Assembly: GCA_027490155.1 (NCBI GenBank) | Contig: JAIXYP010000037.1 | Span: 1-64,000, forward strand | Direction: 5' to 3' | Origin: Cytophagaceae bacterium | GTDB lineage: Bacteria > Bacteroidota > Bacteroidia > Cytophagales > Flexibacteraceae | Length of the DNA: 64,000 nucleotides | Shown: in pieces, positions 1-9,882 of the stretch | Layout of the letters: each line of letters starts with the position of its first letter | Position numbering within the stretch: the first letter of the stretch is position 1 | Translations under genes and position numbers: made by a program | The notes under the pieces: generated by a model | The model's input: only the letters and a program-made list of their open reading frames with translations | What the model was told of the DNA's origin: nothing | Databases searched by the model: none

Positions 1-3000
1 AATGTTGTTGGTACTGAGGCTAGCTATCAGTTAAAACAAAGCGAAAACCAGTTCTATTGGTCTGACCCAGGTACTGCTCGCAGCATCAACACAACTGCCA
101 ATACCTTCTCGATCACCTTGTTTAGCCCAACTACAAGTTTCTTGTATGACCTAGCCCTTGGTCAGCCAGATGCATTTATCCAGAACCTGTTTAGCTCTAT
201 CGCCACAGGCAACTGGAACGATGCGAGTACTTGGGATATTAACGGTGTCCCTGATCCTGCTGTTCCAGCGGTTGTTTTGATCAACTCTGGCCATATCGTC
301 ACCCTGACTACCAACGTAGTGTTGGCTCCAGCTACTGGTGCTTACCTTGTAAGTGTTCAGCCAGGAGGTACCATCGGGTTTGCTGGTAGCAGCGTTTTGA
401 GTGGTGGTGCAAATACCCGCCTCTTGATTAATTCAGATGCAGGCCTCACGACGCAACACCCATCAGGTTTTGAGCAAAGTGCAGCATCTGGTTGTGTGCA
501 AACAGCCATCCGTAACTTCTCTTTCGGTGGTATCTATGAGTTTAACGGTACTGCTGCCCAGACAACGGGTACCTTTACTTCGACGCTCAATGGTAATGGT
601 AAGCTCATCATTAACAATGGGGCGATGACCACCAACAACTTCACGACCAACTCTTTCCATCGCGAGACTGGCTTTACTGGTGGTGTATCCCTCGGCCGTC
701 CTAACCTTGCACTTAATGGCAACGCAACAATAGAGATTCGGTCAGGTGTCTTCACGCTTACCAATGTTACTCCATTCACTAACACGATTACGGGTACCAG
801 TACCAATCCGATTACAGTAGGCCCTAATGCCTTGCTTCGTGTCGATTGTGGTGGTTCGAGGACATTGCAAAGTGTTATCGGTAACGCTGGTGGTATCAGC
901 TGGACAACCACAGCACCTTATGGAAGCCTACACTTGTTTAATGTCGGAGCTGGGGCAACCTATACTGGCACTAATGCGGCTGGTGGTAATATGTATGGTG
1001 CCAACATGCAGAACTTTGTTGTGCATAGTACCTCGGCGACTGTTTTTACTACAGTCTTTAGTCCAACTAATCCTATCACGATCAGTGGAAACCTAACCAT
1101 AGCTGGGGTATTTACTACAACTACCAATCCAAGCGACTTCAACTTGGCTGATGGTGCCACCATTTATAAAGTTTTTCTTTCTGGTAATGGTAACGGAGCT
1201 AGTCGATTCAATTCAACTATTGGGTTCCCTTCAGGTGCCACTGCTGGTATTAACCTAGTTGGAGAAAACAACCATGCAACTGGTCTGATATTTACCAATT
1301 CAGAGTTGCCTAATGCATCCGCTGGTCAGAACATTACCCGTATGATCTTTATGGGTTCTGGTAGCCTGAACATGATCATGCCTAGTAACAAGGTATTCAA
1401 CGTAACGGGCCTATTTAAAAACAGCTACGCTTCAGGTGGTTTCGCCATGGATGGCGGTGGCATTGGCAACCAGATGACTTTGAGTGGTCCTATCCAATTG
1501 GACTTTGACTTAAGGTTTACCGGTAATGCTTCTACAACCGGCAACTTGACCATCGAAGGTACGGGTTCTGTCACTGGTACTGGGTTCTTCCACAACACAT
1601 TTAGTGGTACAACCCAAGGTTTTAGACGCATCACCGTCAACAGACCTGGTCAAATTGTGAATCTCAGAGGTATTATCCCGAATGGCTCAACTGCTAATGA
1701 TAATGGCACACTCGAGTTGCTCAACGGCTCAACTGTCAACCTCGGCTCCAATAACCTCGAAGTCCAAGGTGATCTCTTGATGTCAGGTAGCTCGACGATC
1801 ACTGCCTCAACAGGTATCTTGTCCTTAACCACCAAAGCTGGTGGTACTCTTATCACCGCTACACCAACTGGTGCTGTGCCTAACCTAGCCATTAACAATG
1901 CCGCTGGTGCTAGCTTACCAACTGCAGGTGGTAGCAGCCTAACTGTAAGTACTAGCCTAGCTCTGACATCAGGTACGTTCAATATTGGGTCTGCGTCTTC
2001 TGGCCTCAATACCTTCATCTATAATGGTGCAGCGCCAACTGGTACCACTGCTAACTTGGTAGCTTCGACACCTGCAGGTACTCGCCTAGTTCTGGGTGGT
2101 ACAGCTGCTAGCTATGCACTGAATAGTAGCATTACCTCTGTCAAATATCTCGAAAGCAACAACACCAACGGTACACCAGCTACCTACAGCCAAACCGGTA
2201 ACATGACGGTTCTGGATTCATTGGTGCTTCGTTCTGGGGGCTTTAGCTTCGGTGGCAACTTTAACCTTAGCGCAAGCAAAAATGTCCTTAGGTATGCCAA
2301 TGCCAACACGACGATCGCTGCTGGCGGCACCTTGACTATCCCGAGTTCAACAACGGTATCATATCTTGCAGGAAACCAAGCTAGCATCAATACAGGTAAT
2401 GAATTGCCTAGTAATGTGGCTAATATTTTCATGAATGCCCCAGCTAGCACCGTTAACCAGACGCCAAGCACCGTCACAACGGCTAGCTTGACCCTAACAA
2501 ACGGTATCTACAACCTAAGCACTAATAAGACTTTGGTTTATACGGGCAACACGATGCCAACCTCTGAGAGCTACAGTTATGTCTCGACACTTGGTGGCGC
2601 TACTGCTGGCTTTAACTGGACACCATCATCCGCTCCTATTGGTACTTATGTGATCCCTGTTGGTCCGAATGGTACTGTTAACGGCTACAGGCCGTTGACC
2701 TTGACCACGACTGCTGCCTTGTCATCTCCTACGCTAATCTCGTTTGCTAATCATGCAGGTGGTGGTACAAGTGACTATACCAATGTCCCTACCACAGGTA
2801 ACATCCGTTCCAATTATGTGGCCTATGTAACTAACAATGGCGCAACGTTTAACTCAGGCCTTACCTTAGAGGCTATCCCTGATGCTTCTGACTTCAACAC
2901 CTCGCCGACAGTTTTAGCCAACTGGGCCATCTTCGAAGGTGTAAATCCAGGTCCAGGTAGCTGGGTACGTCGTGGCCAAAATGCCAACGGTAGCCGACCT

Positions 3001-6000
3001 AGTACTAGTGCTTACACGGTAACCCGTGGTGGTATCAACTTCAATGCTGGTGCTACACAGACCTTCGTCGTCGGTATCAACGGCGGAACTGATATGCCTG
3101 CTATAGCTACCACCTACAACTGGCCTGCAACCTCTGGTAACGATAGCTGGAACACGCCAAGCAAATGGTATGTTGGTATGTCTGTGGCCAACTATGTACC
3201 TAATGACGTACTTGATAACGTTGAGGTTCTTGGCGGTACTGTCAATATTGACAATGCAAGTGCCACAACCTACACTGTTAATGACGTAACTATAGCCTCA
3301 GGTGCTACCCTAGGTATCACTAGCAGTAACGGTCTCAACATCAGTGGTGCTTCCGTCAACAATGGCACTTTCTCAGCTGCTTCTACAACAACTGTTGCTT
3401 ACATTGGCGGCAACCAAACAGCTCTCCAAGGTACTTATGGCAACCTTGATCTCCGTAGCCCTGCGCCGGTGACCAAGACAATTGTAAATTCACCTTCTTC
3501 GACCACCGTCAATGGCACCTTGTTTGTTTCTACAGGATCTAGCATTGCCAACGAAGGCAGCCTTGCTTTCGGCGCAACTGCTACTATCCAGAAAGAGGTC
3601 TCAGCAGCTGGTACTGCCGATTGTTTTGACAACTTCCTCGATGTTCCTTCTACCATAAATCTTACGATGATTGGTGGCCCTAGCACATTGCCAATTGCCT
3701 ACGAAACCCCTGTTGGTGGCAACATCAACAACCTGACTTTGCTTACTGGCAATGGTTATTCCTTCACAACCACATCGTCTGACGTAATTGTTAACGGAAC
3801 CCTAACCCTAGAAGGTACTGGCAATATGTTCGTCGGTGATTTTGCAGGCTCTCCGGCTCAGTTTACAGTCAATGGACCAATCGTCCATACTGGTACTGCC
3901 AAGCTAGAGAGTTTCCATAGCACAACTAGCCGCTTGGTTATCAACGGAAGTGCGGCCTTGCCTACCACTAATTTTGTGGGTAACGCCAATACCTGGAACC
4001 GTATTACGCTCAATAACAGCCACGCCACCGACAATCAACTGGTGATTGGGTCTAACAACTTAACTGTTAGCAACCAACTCAACATCTTGGATGGTCGCTT
4101 AAGCCTAGATGCTGGTACCTTGACTACATCAGGTCCGTTGGTCGCTACATCGCCTGATGGTGCTTTCAACTTCACGAGCCTCAGCAACTTGGTTACTGGT
4201 TCAAATTCTACCTTACCAACCATCTCCATTGTCAACAACCTCACCATCGGTGGCGGTGGTGCTACAATGAGTGGTGACGTAACTGTAGGTGGAACGTTAA
4301 CACGCACTGGTGCCTTAACTGTGGGTAGCAATACTTTGACACTAAACGGTACCACTAGCGGTGCTGGTAACATTGTAACTACATCGAGCTCTAACCTGGT
4401 CTTCGGTGGTAGCACCTTAACAGTTACCTTGCCTGCTAGCATCAGCGCAGTAAATAACCTAACAGTTAATAACAGCAATGCCGGCCTAACACATGGCATT
4501 AGCCTCGGTGGTCCGTTGACAATTTCAGGTACACTTGCCTTAACCGATGGTACACTCGCCGTGGGCTCTAATACCCTCAATATTGATGGGCCAGTTACTG
4601 CTGCCACAGGCATGATCAATGCCAATGGCTCTACGATTGTTGTTGGCGGATCTGGTTCATTGCCTGTTTCCGTGCCATTCGGACCGACAACCAGTGCTGC
4701 TTCGTTAGGTACCTTGACAATGAACCGTTCTGGTGCGACATTCTATCCTTTAGGTACTGTATCACCAAATACCGTTACCATAGTTAGTGCCCTAAACCTT
4801 CAGGCTGGTACAGTAGAAGCCAGCTTCATGCAGATGGCAGACAACAGCACAATTACGCCATTGGCGGGTGCCTCGATTTCTAACTTTAGTAACTCTAATG
4901 TCCCTTCTCCAAACCGTGTCAACTATGTATATGGCACTGGTGCACCAGCCGTAATGGGGTCTGAAATGGCGAATAATAAGGTCAAGAACCTTACCGTTAC
5001 TCGTTCAACCTTCACCCAAGCTATTGGTGGTATCGATGCATCTGGTGACATAACGCTCGGTACTGGCACAACCTTTAACCTAAGCAACGGAGGTACACAC
5101 CATACCTATACTTTCCGCGGAAATCTATATGGTGCAGGTACAATCACTACTGACGGATCTAACTACCTTGTGTTTGGTAGCACCAGCGGGCAGACCATCA
5201 ATAACTCGGTCACCTTGCCGCGTGTAAATATCTTCAATGCTAGTACGATCGTAACTGCAGCCACAGGCATTACTACCACCATTACTGGGGACTTCCTCAA
5301 CGCTGGTCGTTATGTAGCTGGTAACTCTAGCCTTGTCCTAGAGGGTACTTATACCTCTGGTACTGGCACTATTAGCACCTCAAGCTCAACTAACCTGACT
5401 TTAGGTGGTACATCTGCAGCCACTTTGCCTAACACGTTCTTCTTTACAGGTCCTGCCTTGCTTAACAACCTGACCATTGGTAACACCGCTGGTATCCAGA
5501 TGGGAAGCCAAAGCTTGACTGTTTCTGGTACCTTGTTGTTCAGCCCTGGTGCTGGTTCCATCAGCACAGTTGCTGCTACTAGCTCTAACCGTATTGATCT
5601 CGGACTAACCGGCACAGTGTCTGGCGAGGCTGCAGGTCGTTATGTAATCGGTCGTCTTCGTGGCCGCCGTGTGATAGCCGCCGGTGTCAGCAATAATTTG
5701 GCAGGTATGGGTGTTATCATGAATGGCATTACTGCCCCAACCGCTGCCTTGATGAATAGCCTTGGCGGATCGTTCCAACTTGACCGTATCACTGGTATTG
5801 CTGCTAGTACTAGCACTGGTAATGCTGCTCAATCACTATCTGCCAATCAGTCAATCAGGCGCAACTGGGTATTCTCTGCTGTTGGTAACTTGCCTTCACC
5901 GCTCAACCTGAACCTGTTCTGGGTTAGTGATGACGATAACGAGAACAACGGTGGTACAATCGCCAGCATGGCCATGTTTACCCGCCCTGATGCTGGTTCC

Positions 6001-6699
6001 CTCTGGACACGAGTCGTTACACCTGGACCAACACGTTTCATCAATGCAGATCTTGGTAGTGGTAATCGTCAGCTATACGGTCAAGCTACTAGCTTCACTG
6101 ACTTCACTGGTGGTTTCGAAGGCGCTCCGCTTCCTGTAGAGATTAGCTCACTGACCGCTCGTCGTGTTCAGAAAGATGTACGTGTCATGTGGCAAACTGT
6201 CACCGAGAAAAATGCCAACCGTTTCGAGGTTCAACGTAGCCTAGACGGAACCAACTTTACTACCGTTGGTGTGGTTGAGGCAGCAGGTAACAGTTCTACC
6301 TTGCTTAGCTACAACTTCATTGACAAAGGTGTGGCCAACATAGTCTCAGGTTATGCTTACTATCGCCTGCATACCATTGACAACGATGCTACTTCAGAGT
6401 TTAGCTCAGTCGTTTCGGTTGATCTCAGTAAGGATGGACCTAGTAAACTACAGCTTGCAGTTAAGCCAATGCCATTTGGTAGCTATCTGGACCTCACCTT
6501 CGAGGCCGATGACAAAGCCACCACAGTGGTAACCTTGCAAGACGTAACTGGCAAACTGATCACAACGCGTGAGCATGCAACTTCAGCTGGTATCAATAGC
6601 ATCCACCTTGGTGAGCTAGACAATATCCCTGCTGGTGTCTATACACTCCGTATTGTCTCAGGTTTCCAAGTTGATGTCATCAAAGTGGTAAAACAATAG
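1..6699 (+). CDS. Giant repetitive surface protein with C-terminal T9SS-type sorting domain (5' end missing)
   Basis: The reading frame is open from base 1, so the start lies outside the window and at least 2,232 residues are present here. The protein is extremely rich in Thr, Asn, Gly, Ser and Ala and consists mostly of short imperfect beta-strand units of the form LTVSGTL...GTLxVGSNTLxxxG, as in beta-helix or adhesin-like surface proteins. Two places (about bases 200-290 and 3115-3180) carry a GNWNDASTW/NDSWNTPSKW type motif seen in Bacteroidota surface proteins. After the repeats there is a segment beginning LPVEISSLTARR (about 6133), then a sorting-domain-like C terminus of about 85 residues ending VDVIKVVKQ. 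This predicts outer-membrane export by type IX secretion and surface attachment. A strong terminator follows. Function beyond surface protein or adhesin is inference; no catalytic domain was recognised. Confidence 0.85.
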   Translation, partial: NVVGTEASYQLKQSENQFYWSDPGTARSINTTANTFSITLFSPTTSFLYDLALGQPDAFIQNLFSSIATGNWNDASTWDINGVPDPAVPAVVLINSGHIVTLTTNVVLAPATGAYLVSVQPGGTIGFAGSSVLSGGANTRLLINSDAGLTTQHPSGFEQSAASGCVQTAIRNFSFGGIYEFNGTAAQTTGTFTSTLNGNGKLIINNGAMTTNNFTTNSFHRETGFTGGVSLGRPNLALNGNATIEIRSGVFTLTNVTPFTNTITGTSTNPITVGPNALLRVDCGGSRTLQSVIGNAGGISWTTTAPYGSLHLFNVGAGATYTGTNAAGGNMYGANMQNFVVHSTSATVFTTVFSPTNPITISGNLTIAGVFTTTTNPSDFNLADGATIYKVFLSGNGNGASRFNSTIGFPSGATAGINLVGENNHATGLIFTNSELPNASAGQNITRMIFMGSGSLNMIMPSNKVFNVTGLFKNSYASGGFAMDGGGIGNQMTLSGPIQLDFDLRFTGNASTTGNLTIEGTGSVTGTGFFHNTFSGTTQGFRRITVNRPGQIVNLRGIIPNGSTANDNGTLELLNGSTVNLGSNNLEVQGDLLMSGSSTITASTGILSLTTKAGGTLITATPTGAVPNLAINNAAGASLPTAGGSSLTVSTSLALTSGTFNIGSASSGLNTFIYNGAAPTGTTANLVASTPAGTRLVLGGTAASYALNSSITSVKYLESNNTNGTPATYSQTGNMTVLDSLVLRSGGFSFGGNFNLSASKNVLRYANANTTIAAGGTLTIPSSTTVSYLAGNQASINTGNELPSNVANIFMNAPASTVNQTPSTVTTASLTLTNGIYNLSTNKTLVYTGNTMPTSESYSYVSTLGGATAGFNWTPSSAPIGTYVIPVGPNGTVNGYRPLTLTTTAALSSPTLISFANHAGGGTSDYTNVPTTGNIRSNYVAYVTNNGATFNSGLTLEAIPDASDFNTSPTVLANWAIFEGVNPGPGSWVRRGQNANGSRPSTSAYTVTRGGINFNAGATQTFVVGINGGTDMPAIATTYNWPATSGNDSWNTPSKWYVGMSVANYVPNDVLDNVEVLGGTVNIDNASATTYTVNDVTIASGATLGITSSNGLNISGASVNNGTFSAASTTTVAYIGGNQTALQGTYGNLDLRSPAPVTKTIVNSPSSTTVNGTLFVSTGSSIANEGSLAFGATATIQKEVSAAGTADCFDNFLDVPSTINLTMIGGPSTLPIAYETPVGGNINNLTLLTGNGYSFTTTSSDVIVNGTLTLEGTGNMFVGDFAGSPAQFTVNGPIVHTGTAKLESFHSTTSRLVINGSAALPTTNFVGNANTWNRITLNNSHATDNQLVIGSNNLTVSNQLNILDGRLSLDAGTLTTSGPLVATSPDGAFNFTSLSNLVTGSNSTLPTISIVNNLTIGGGGATMSGDVTVGGTLTRTGALTVGSNTLTLNGTTSGAGNIVTTSSSNLVFGGSTLTVTLPASISAVNNLTVNNSNAGLTHGISLGGPLTISGTLALTDGTLAVGSNTLNIDGPVTAATGMINANGSTIVVGGSGSLPVSVPFGPTTSAASLGTLTMNRSGATFYPLGTVSPNTVTIVSALNLQAGTVEASFMQMADNSTITPLAGASISNFSNSNVPSPNRVNYVYGTGAPAVMGSEMANNKVKNLTVTRSTFTQAIGGIDASGDITLGTGTTFNLSNGGTHHTYTFRGNLYGAGTITTDGSNYLVFGSTSGQTINNSVTLPRVNIFNASTIVTAATGITTTITGDFLNAGRYVAGNSSLVLEGTYTSGTGTISTSSSTNLTLGGTSAATLPNTFFFTGPALLNNLTIGNTAGIQMGSQSLTVSGTLLFSPGAGSISTVAATSSNRIDLGLTGTVSGEAAGRYVIGRLRGRRVIAAGVSNNLAGMGVIMNGITAPTAALMNSLGGSFQLDRITGIAASTSTGNAAQSLSANQSIRRNWVFSAVGNLPSPLNLNLFWVSDDDNENNGGTIASMAMFTRPDAGSLWTRVVTPGPTRFINADLGSGNRQLYGQATSFTDFTGGFEGAPLPVEISSLTARRVQKDVRVMWQTVTEKNANRFEVQRSLDGTNFTTVGVVEAAGNSSTLLSYNFIDKGVANIVSGYAYYRLHTIDNDATSEFSSVVSVDLSKDGPSKLQLAVKPMPFGSYLDLTFEADDKATTVVTLQDVTGKLITTREHATSAGINSIHLGELDNIPAGVYTLRIVSGFQVDVIKVVKQ

Positions 6700-6726
6700 T
6701 CTAGGGAGGTTATACTCCTAAATCAG

Positions 6727-6764
6727 GAAGCCACCCCAGCGTAAGTTGGGGTGGCTTCTTTTTT
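6727..6764 (+). terminator. Rho-independent terminator of the giant surface protein gene
   Basis: GAAGCCACCCCA pairs perfectly with TGGGGTGGCTTC across an 8-nt loop and is followed by a run of six T. It lies 27 nt after the stop codon. Confidence 0.9.
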
Positions 6765-6842
6765 GATGCTGAATTGCATGTTAGGCTTAAGCCTTGTTAT
6801 GGTTTTGGGCTTAAAATGTTGCCATTGAGATCAGTAGCTTTT

Positions 6843-7490
6843 TTACTCGATCCCAATCCATTTATGGGTTTGGAGGCTGACCCGCCACTCTGGGTTTTGC
6901 TGGACAAAGTCGATGATCAGAGGCAGCATTTCGTCTCGTTTGCTCCACTCAGGTTGTAGTAGTAGCACTGCATTAGGTTTTAGTTTCGGTATAAAGGTTG
7001 TTGCCCAGGCCAAGTCTGATTTGTGATATACCACCACTTTGAGCTCGTCGGCCGCTGTCAAGACCTCATCCTGCGCTGGTTTGAATTTCTTTGGCGAGCA
7101 AGTTACCCAGGACCATGTCCCAGACATAGCACCTGCACCACTAGTCTCTATATGTGTGCGGATGCCGACTGCCAACAAGGCATCTGTGAGGGCGCCAAGG
7201 GGATGCATTAGTGGTTCGCCACCCGTTACGACAACAATTTTGGCTTTAGTTGTCAGGACGGTTGCTACGATTTCGGCAATACTAAATACGGGGTGGGTGT
7301 CGATTGGCCAACTGTCCTTGACGTCACACCACACACAACCCACATCACATCCTCCTAACCGAATAAAGTAGGCCGCAGCACCTGTATACACCCCTTCTCC
7401 TTGTAGGGTATAGAAGTGCTCCATGACGGGCAAAAGTTGCCCTGTTGGATCGGCTGTTTTTAGTGATGGGCGTTTTTCTAGCGTGATCAT
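6843..7490 (-). CDS. queE: 7-carboxy-7-deazaguanine synthase (QueE), radical SAM
   Basis: QueE converts 6-carboxytetrahydropterin to 7-carboxy-7-deazaguanine in queuosine (7-deazaguanine) biosynthesis. The protein shows FYTLQGEG near the N terminus and the radical-SAM cluster motif GGCDVGCVWC (CxxxCxxC), then VVTGGEP and THIETSGAG. The open frame extends to an ATG at 7571, but the extra 27 residues have no family character, and a promoter box sits inside that extension at 7495-7502. I therefore take the ATG at 7490, giving 215 residues with about 22 before MEHFYTLQGEG, which fits the family. No other que gene is in the window. The gene is convergent with the giant surface protein gene. The function is secure; the start is inferred from the promoter and family length. 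Confidence 0.9.
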   Translation of the reverse strand: MITLEKRPSLKTADPTGQLLPVMEHFYTLQGEGVYTGAAAYFIRLGGCDVGCVWCDVKDSWPIDTHPVFSIAEIVATVLTTKAKIVVVTGGEPLMHPLGALTDALLAVGIRTHIETSGAGAMSGTWSWVTCSPKKFKPAQDEVLTAADELKVVVYHKSDLAWATTFIPKLKPNAVLLLQPEWSKRDEMLPLIIDFVQQNPEWRVSLQTHKWIGIE

Positions 7491-7494
7491 GTTG

Positions 7495-7523
7495 CAAAGG
7501 TACGATGCTGGCTTTGAGGACAA
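7495..7523 (-). promoter_or_regulatory. Bacteroidota-type promoter of queE
   Basis: On the minus strand TTG (7521-7523), an 18-nt spacer and TACCTTTG (7495-7502) match the -33/-7 consensus of Bacteroidota. The -7 box ends only 4 nt before the ATG at 7490, so transcription should begin at or next to the start codon. Confidence 0.65.
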
Positions 7524-7645
7524 GGTCTGGTAGTCGACACTAATTCTGGCAGCTCGTGTATACCCTGACATCTAGCAATGAGCTTTTTAGATGGCGTATA
7601 AGGTTGAGTTGATAAGGCAAGGCCTCAAAAAAATAGAAGTACTCG

Positions 7646-8551
7646 ATGCTTGGGTCCAAAATGATGCGACTAAAATTTAGCAAGTGTCCTCTAGTGGGGT
7701 GTAACTTGCATTTCCGATTTCGAAATTTACTACACTTGTTCACTGCTACTCCCCTCGTTTCTGTTGTTACCGTTGTCTACAACGGCGCTGCGTATCTCGA
7801 GCGTGCTATGCTCTCTGTTTGGGCACAGGACTATCCTGAGGTGGAGTATATCATCATCGATGGGGGCAGTACCGATGGGACCTTGGATATCATCAGGAGG
7901 CATGAGGACAAGTTAGCGGCTTGGGTCAGTGAGCCGGACCGTGGTATTTCGGATGCATTTAATAAAGGCATAGCCAAATCAACTGGCCACTTGGTCGGTA
8001 TCCTGAATGCTGATGATTGGTATGAGCCTCAGGCCATCAGCCGAGCAGTGCAGGCCTTTTTGGATGGGGCAGAGGTTATCCATGGTAACCAGCAGTATTG
8101 GCTTCCTGACGGCCAAGGTGGTGTCACCAAGGATTTTACCTTCACTGCCGACCAGTCTAAATTGCCCCTAGAGATGACCATCAATCACCCGACAGTCTTC
8201 GTTGCAAGAGACGTTTATCAGGATTTGGGCTTGTTTCGGCTGGACATGCGCTATGCTATGGACTATGAGCTGATGCTCAGGTTTTGGCTTGGGCACAAAC
8301 GTTTTGTTCATATCCCAGTCATTCAAGCCAATATGCAGCTTGACGGCGCCAGTGACCAGAATTGGCCCAAGGCCTACTACGAGTCCTACCTTGCCAAACG
8401 CATTAACGGGATCGGGTGGGGGAGCGCTTACCCATATTACCTCAAGATGATGATCCGTACCACTGTCGCTAGGTTGCTCCCCAGTTTGGGTCTCGGTGCG
8501 GTTCTGATCTGGTTTCGGAGTAAGTTTGCACTGACCGCCAAAACTAAATAG
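7646..8551 (+). CDS. Family 2 glycosyltransferase
   Basis: This is a GT-A fold glycosyltransferase. The N-terminal nucleotide-sugar binding core reads LVSVVTVVYNGAAYLERA, followed by IIIDGGSTDGT, SEPDRGISDAFNKGI and the metal-binding ILNADDWY. It is similar to colanic-acid and O-antigen type GT2 enzymes that build surface polysaccharide at the cytoplasmic face. The start is uncertain: the first 30 residues (basic, two Cys) precede the conserved core and may be untranslated; a TTG at 7736 would give a conventional N terminus (LFTATPLVSVVT). The Wzy-like gene begins 23 nt downstream, so the two are probably co-transcribed and act on the same glycan. Donor and acceptor cannot be told from sequence. 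Confidence 0.85.
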   Translation: MLGSKMMRLKFSKCPLVGCNLHFRFRNLLHLFTATPLVSVVTVVYNGAAYLERAMLSVWAQDYPEVEYIIIDGGSTDGTLDIIRRHEDKLAAWVSEPDRGISDAFNKGIAKSTGHLVGILNADDWYEPQAISRAVQAFLDGAEVIHGNQQYWLPDGQGGVTKDFTFTADQSKLPLEMTINHPTVFVARDVYQDLGLFRLDMRYAMDYELMLRFWLGHKRFVHIPVIQANMQLDGASDQNWPKAYYESYLAKRINGIGWGSAYPYYLKMMIRTTVARLLPSLGLGAVLIWFRSKFALTAKTK

Positions 8552-8574
8552 CGACAACAAGCCTTTAGCAAAGT

Positions 8575-9870
8575 ATGCGCCTAACCATTCCAGACATCAG
8601 ACCTCAATTGCGTCAGCTTGCGGTGGTTCGGCGTCCTGTTATTGGCTGGCCTCTTCGGCTCTCGGTCACTAAGATTCAGGCCCTTTTGTTACTCCTGATG
8701 CCCCTTACAGGTTTTCTGGGCTCCTCTGTTCTGCCTACATGGCGTATTTCCAATATTTTTTACGTTGGTCTTGGACTCGCTTTTCTCAAGATCCGCCCCG
8801 GCCAGTCCATTGCCCAGAACCTGCTGTGGTTTCAGTTGCTGTTCCTGGCCGCAGTATTCGGGCAATACCTAGGTATGGGTACTTCCTATACATGGTCCTT
8901 TTACGACATCTCCTGGATTATCTCTGTAGTGTTGTTGTTTGGGATGAGTCAGCTGTTTTTTCTCCAGATCCAGAACGGAGTCGACCGGATCATGCAGTTG
9001 TTCTACTATGTTGCTGCTGCCAATGTAGCTTATCAGCTCTATCAACAGGTGATGGTCCAGTTGCACCTATATGGCCTAGCCACCATCCTGAACGAACAGC
9101 TTGTTACGTACGGTAATACATTTTTTAAGATCATTGGTGGGATACTGGGCTCACCTGGTTTTATGGCAGAGGCAGGGCACTTGGCCCTTTTTCTAGCCCC
9201 TCTGATCGGTTTTCAGCTTGTGGCAGACTATTATGGCATCTTGCCCCTCAACCGCAAACGGGTGGTTGTTATGGGTGTTTCCCTAGCCCTCACCATCTCG
9301 AGTGGTGCCTTCCTGCAGTTTATCTTCTTGGCGATTTTATTACTCCTGATTATTAGACGTCGGCTCAATAAGTCCAACCTAGCAGTAATAGTAGGCCTTT
9401 TGCTCGGCATTATCCTGATTTTCAGCCTGTTCGAAAGTTATCGCGAGGCCATACTCTATCGGTTTGACTCTGTTTTTGAGCAAGACTCCGCCCGCTTTAT
9501 GGGGGCTAAAGTATTTTGGCAGGCATTCCTAGAGCATCTGTGGTTGGGGCTTGGGCCCAAGTCTGCACGGTTTATCGGTGCTGACCCTAATTTTTTCTTT
9601 ACAACCATTTTAGCTGATCATGGCTTGATTGCCGGGATCCCGATGTTCCTGCTTTATTTTTGCCCTGTCCTCCTTGCCTTTCACAGGTCAAGCCGCAAAC
9701 TGTTCATCGTTCCTTACATCGCGATGACGGTGCATCTGTTTTTGGCATATGGCACGTTCACCTGGGCTTTTATCTGGATGCACATCTGCCTCACAATCTG
9801 GGGGCTGGCCTATGCAAAACCAATGAAAATAGTGCAAACTTCAGCCCAAGTGGATGGGGCATTAGCTTAA
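8575..9870 (+). CDS. O-antigen polymerase/ligase-like membrane protein (Wzy/WaaL type)
   Basis: A 431-residue polytopic membrane protein with about ten hydrophobic segments and a larger hydrophilic loop near residues 290-340 (SYREAILYRFDSVFEQDSAR, then LWLGLGPKSARFIG). That architecture, with a short GxG-type motif after the loop, is typical of O-antigen ligase/polymerase family proteins. It lies 23 nt after the GT2 gene and 12 nt before purM, in a plus-strand cluster. Inferred role: polymerising or ligating a surface glycan assembled with the neighbouring glycosyltransferase. The family is poorly conserved in sequence, so polymerase and ligase cannot be separated. Confidence 0.75.
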   Translation: MRLTIPDIRPQLRQLAVVRRPVIGWPLRLSVTKIQALLLLLMPLTGFLGSSVLPTWRISNIFYVGLGLAFLKIRPGQSIAQNLLWFQLLFLAAVFGQYLGMGTSYTWSFYDISWIISVVLLFGMSQLFFLQIQNGVDRIMQLFYYVAAANVAYQLYQQVMVQLHLYGLATILNEQLVTYGNTFFKIIGGILGSPGFMAEAGHLALFLAPLIGFQLVADYYGILPLNRKRVVVMGVSLALTISSGAFLQFIFLAILLLLIIRRRLNKSNLAVIVGLLLGIILIFSLFESYREAILYRFDSVFEQDSARFMGAKVFWQAFLEHLWLGLGPKSARFIGADPNFFFTTILADHGLIAGIPMFLLYFCPVLLAFHRSSRKLFIVPYIAMTVHLFLAYGTFTWAFIWMHICLTIWGLAYAKPMKIVQTSAQVDGALA

Positions 9871-9882
9871 ATTACTTTTCCT

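Noticed and set aside
4035-4625. 196-residue minus-strand ORF inside the giant surface protein gene
   Set aside because: It is an antisense shadow of a low-complexity gene; Val/Leu/Pro-rich composition comes from the opposite frame.
9873-9880. TACTTTTC as a promoter for a leaderless purM mRNA
   Set aside because: The last base differs from consensus and there is no TTG at -33.
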